Positions 5,986 through 8,198 of a stretch of DNA of 8,198 bases are shown piece after piece. Position 1 is the first letter of the stretch. Every line of letters starts with the position of its first letter. A model generated the notes under the pieces. The model had not been told where the DNA came from and made no database searches. It saw only the letters and a list, made by a program, of their open reading frames with translations. The stretch lies in assembly GCA_937875605.1 (NCBI GenBank), contig CALLXZ010000068.1, positions 1 to 8,198 of the forward strand. Direction: 5' to 3'. A program made the translations under genes and the position numbers. Source of the DNA: an uncultured Moheibacter sp. (GTDB lineage: Bacteria > Bacteroidota > Bacteroidia > Flavobacteriales > Weeksellaceae).

Positions 5986-8198
5986 ATGAGGCAAAACTCT
6001 ACTCTGTTGAAAGCAGCTTTTCTATTAATAATAGGAGGGGGTGCTACTTTGACTTATGCACAAGTAGATCCTGAAGTTCAGGATTCTGTAGACTGGGAAC
6101 AAGACATTTTACTTTCTGAAACGGTAATTGTAGGGAAAGGTGTGATTGACTTGGAAGAAAACCGTAAAACTCCGGTAGCGGTTTCGACAATTACAAAACA
6201 AGAAATTCAGGATAAATCTGTCGGTAACGTTGAGTTTCCTGAGGTTATGAAACATACTCCTTCGGTTTATGTATCGAATCAGGCAAGTGGTTTTGGAGAT
6301 GGTCAAATGTTTTTACGTGGTTTTGATCAATCAAACACGGCTTTCTTGTTAAACGGTCAGCCAATTAACGGAATGGAAGATGGTAATATGTACTGGTCCA
6401 ACTGGAGTTCTATGTTGGATGTTGCCAATGCTGTTCAGGTTCAAAGAGGTTTAGGCTCTTCTAAATTGGCGATTTCTTCTGTAGGAGGTACGATAAATAT
6501 CGTAACGAAAGCAACAGAAAGAAGCCAAGGGGGTATGGCTCGTTTTGTAATGGGGAATGATAGCTATATGAAAGGAACGGTTGCTTATGATTCAGGTCTA
6601 CAAGGTAAATGGGGATTCTCAGTAGCATTCGACTATTGGACAGCCCATCGTAAATTTGCTAGAGGTACAAGTGGTAATGGGCAAAGTTATTTTGTTTCCG
6701 TTGGTTACAAACCAAATGATCGTCACAATATCAACTTTATGGTTTTTGGTGCACCTCAGGTTCATGGTCAAAAATGGTCAAATACAGCTCAAGAATATGC
6801 GGATTTTGGGCATAAATACAATGAGAATTATGGTTTTTACGAAGGAGAAGGACATAATTTAGTTGAAAATTATTATCACAAACCTGTGGCTAACTTAAAC
6901 TGGGACTGGTCTATCAACAACGATTTGTCTTTATCAACTGTAGTTTACGCATCTATGGGTAGAGGTGGTGGAACCGGAGTGTTTGGAGAAAACCCCTCAA
7001 CTTCGAATGGAATCAGAATGGGTGACGGATATTTGGATTTTGACGCAGCCGGAACTTATAATGCTGGTATTGCAGATGGAATCGGTTTTTTTGATTCAAA
7101 TGGTCGTGCCAAAGGTTTTTCAAAAAGAGCTTCTGTAAACAACCATTTTTGGTATGGAGCTGTATCGAACTTGAATTATGATTTGAATGAAAACTGGTCA
7201 TTCAATTTGGGAGCAGATGTTCGTTTTTATAAAGGAGATCACTTCCGTCAATTAGTTGAGACGTATGGTTTGAATGGTTGGGAAATCACAAATGATAATT
7301 TAGGAACTTATCAGGTTACTGAGACATTTGACTCAAAACCTTGGGCGTCATTATTTAACTTCGCTGACGAAGGACAAAGAATCGGATATGACAATTCTGA
7401 GAAAATCAATTATCAGGGAGCTTTTGGGCAAATTGAATTCAACATTGCAGGCTTTTCAGCGTTTGTACAAGGAGCTGTTTCCAATCAGTTTTACCAAAAA
7501 CTTGACCGTTGGAATTACGAAGGTGGAGAAGCTGAATCAGAAAAAGTGAACAAAATCGGATACAACGTAAAAGGAGGTTTGGCGTATAATATTTTGGAAA
7601 GCGACCATACTGTATTTGCAAACGCAGGTCACTATTCCCGTCAACCATTTTTAGATAATATCTTTACGCAGAATACAGTTGATTTAAGAACGCCGGAAGT
7701 TGATAATGAGGAAATTACCGGTTTGGAATTTGGTTACAGATATGCTACAAGAGCATTGAAAGTTAATGTAAATTTATATTACACCAATTGGGATAACCGT
7801 TTTGTAACCTATGGAATCAGAGGAGATAAAAATTATCCGGTTGATGATTTCAATCCGGCAGATCCGAAATATAAAAATGTGGATTATCTATTATCTGACC
7901 AAAATCAAATTCATAAAGGTGTAGAAGTAGACTTTGAAGCGAAATTGGCTAGAAAATGGACATTCCGAGGATTTGCATCTTATGGTGATTGGCAATTGAA
8001 AGGCTCGTCTCCCTACACGGTACGTGACCAAGATTCATTTGATATAATTGATTCTGATAAAAGCGTAGATTTAGATGGAATTTATGTAGGAAGCTCAGCT
8101 CAGTTCACATTTGGTTTAGGAACACAATTTGAAATCGTAAAAGGTTTAAGTGTAGACTCTGATTTTAACTATTACTCAAGTTTGTATGCAGATCCAAA
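5986..8198 (+). CDS. TonB-dependent outer-membrane receptor, 3' end beyond window
   Basis: An uninterrupted frame of 737 codons runs from the ATG at 5986 to the right edge. A signal peptide is visible (MRQNS, then the hydrophobic LLKAAFLLIIGGGATLTYA, cleaved before QVD at residue 26). A TonB-box-like SETVIV lies at about 44-49. The plug domain (about 58-175) shows RKTPVAVSTITKQEI, MFLRGFDQSN (108-117), LLNGQPINGMEDG (121-133), VQVQRGLGSSK (150-160) and SVGGTINIVTKAT (165-177). From about 180 on, the sequence has the alternating aromatic and polar pattern of the 22-strand barrel, including late-barrel IHKGVEVDFEAKL. The last strands and terminal aromatic residue are missing. It takes up a substrate across the outer membrane using TonB energy; the substrate cannot be read. 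Unlike the receptor at 1351 it has no CarboxypepD_reg domain before the plug. No SusD-like gene precedes it, and downstream genes are out of view. Confidence 0.93.
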   Translation, partial: MRQNSTLLKAAFLLIIGGGATLTYAQVDPEVQDSVDWEQDILLSETVIVGKGVIDLEENRKTPVAVSTITKQEIQDKSVGNVEFPEVMKHTPSVYVSNQASGFGDGQMFLRGFDQSNTAFLLNGQPINGMEDGNMYWSNWSSMLDVANAVQVQRGLGSSKLAISSVGGTINIVTKATERSQGGMARFVMGNDSYMKGTVAYDSGLQGKWGFSVAFDYWTAHRKFARGTSGNGQSYFVSVGYKPNDRHNINFMVFGAPQVHGQKWSNTAQEYADFGHKYNENYGFYEGEGHNLVENYYHKPVANLNWDWSINNDLSLSTVVYASMGRGGGTGVFGENPSTSNGIRMGDGYLDFDAAGTYNAGIADGIGFFDSNGRAKGFSKRASVNNHFWYGAVSNLNYDLNENWSFNLGADVRFYKGDHFRQLVETYGLNGWEITNDNLGTYQVTETFDSKPWASLFNFADEGQRIGYDNSEKINYQGAFGQIEFNIAGFSAFVQGAVSNQFYQKLDRWNYEGGEAESEKVNKIGYNVKGGLAYNILESDHTVFANAGHYSRQPFLDNIFTQNTVDLRTPEVDNEEITGLEFGYRYATRALKVNVNLYYTNWDNRFVTYGIRGDKNYPVDDFNPADPKYKNVDYLLSDQNQIHKGVEVDFEAKLARKWTFRGFASYGDWQLKGSSPYTVRDQDSFDIIDSDKSVDLDGIYVGSSAQFTFGLGTQFEIVKGLSVDSDFNYYSSLYADP

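Noticed and set aside
6656..6862. Plus-strand 68-codon frame inside the second receptor.
   Set aside because: It lies in another frame of the uninterrupted 737-codon receptor reading frame, whose translation has clear family motifs.

Overview
The window looks like a chromosomal segment of a flavobacterium-like member of the Bacteroidetes. The DNA is AT-rich, the start codons lack strong Shine-Dalgarno sequences, several upstream regions carry the Bacteroidetes -7 type element (TAnnTTTG or close), and the proteins are typical of the phylum: CarboxypepD_reg-like domains, an OMP_b-brl_3 type outer-membrane receptor, a second TonB-dependent receptor, and the lactate-dehydrogenase-like form of malate dehydrogenase. 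No RNA genes, insertion sequences, CRISPR arrays or phage genes are visible. No stretch longer than about 220 bases lacks a gene.

Layout. (1) Bases 1-749, minus strand: a Rossmann-fold/DUF2520 protein, complete at its N-terminus and cut by the window edge at its C-terminus. (2) Bases 750-940: a divergent intergenic region with a near-leaderless promoter candidate for the minus-strand gene and two perfect inverted repeats. (3) Bases 941-3747, plus strand: a probable two-gene operon. It consists of a small secreted single-domain protein and an 798-residue outer-membrane beta-barrel receptor whose N-terminal domain is a clear relative of that small protein. A strong hairpin terminator follows. 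(4) Bases 3912-4838: malate dehydrogenase, with its own terminator. (5) Bases 4907-5770: nadC, quinolinate phosphoribosyltransferase. (6) Bases 5771-5985: an intergenic region with operator-like dyads, a direct repeat and a possible vestige of a minus-strand gene. (7) Bases 5986-8198: the first 737 codons of a second TonB-dependent receptor, which runs off the right edge.

The genes do not form one pathway. Malate dehydrogenase (TCA cycle) and NadC (de novo NAD synthesis) are housekeeping enzymes, each apparently transcribed on its own or with limited read-through. The two receptors are surface uptake or surface-structure proteins of different subfamilies, with substrates that cannot be read from the sequence. 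The most notable feature is the pair at 941-3747. The small protein aligns without gaps over 96 residues with the N-terminal domain of the receptor encoded just downstream, and it ends where the receptor's plug domain begins. That suggests a domain duplicated into a free-standing periplasmic or secreted partner. Otherwise the region is fairly ordinary, and I see no convincing evidence of a wholly new system.
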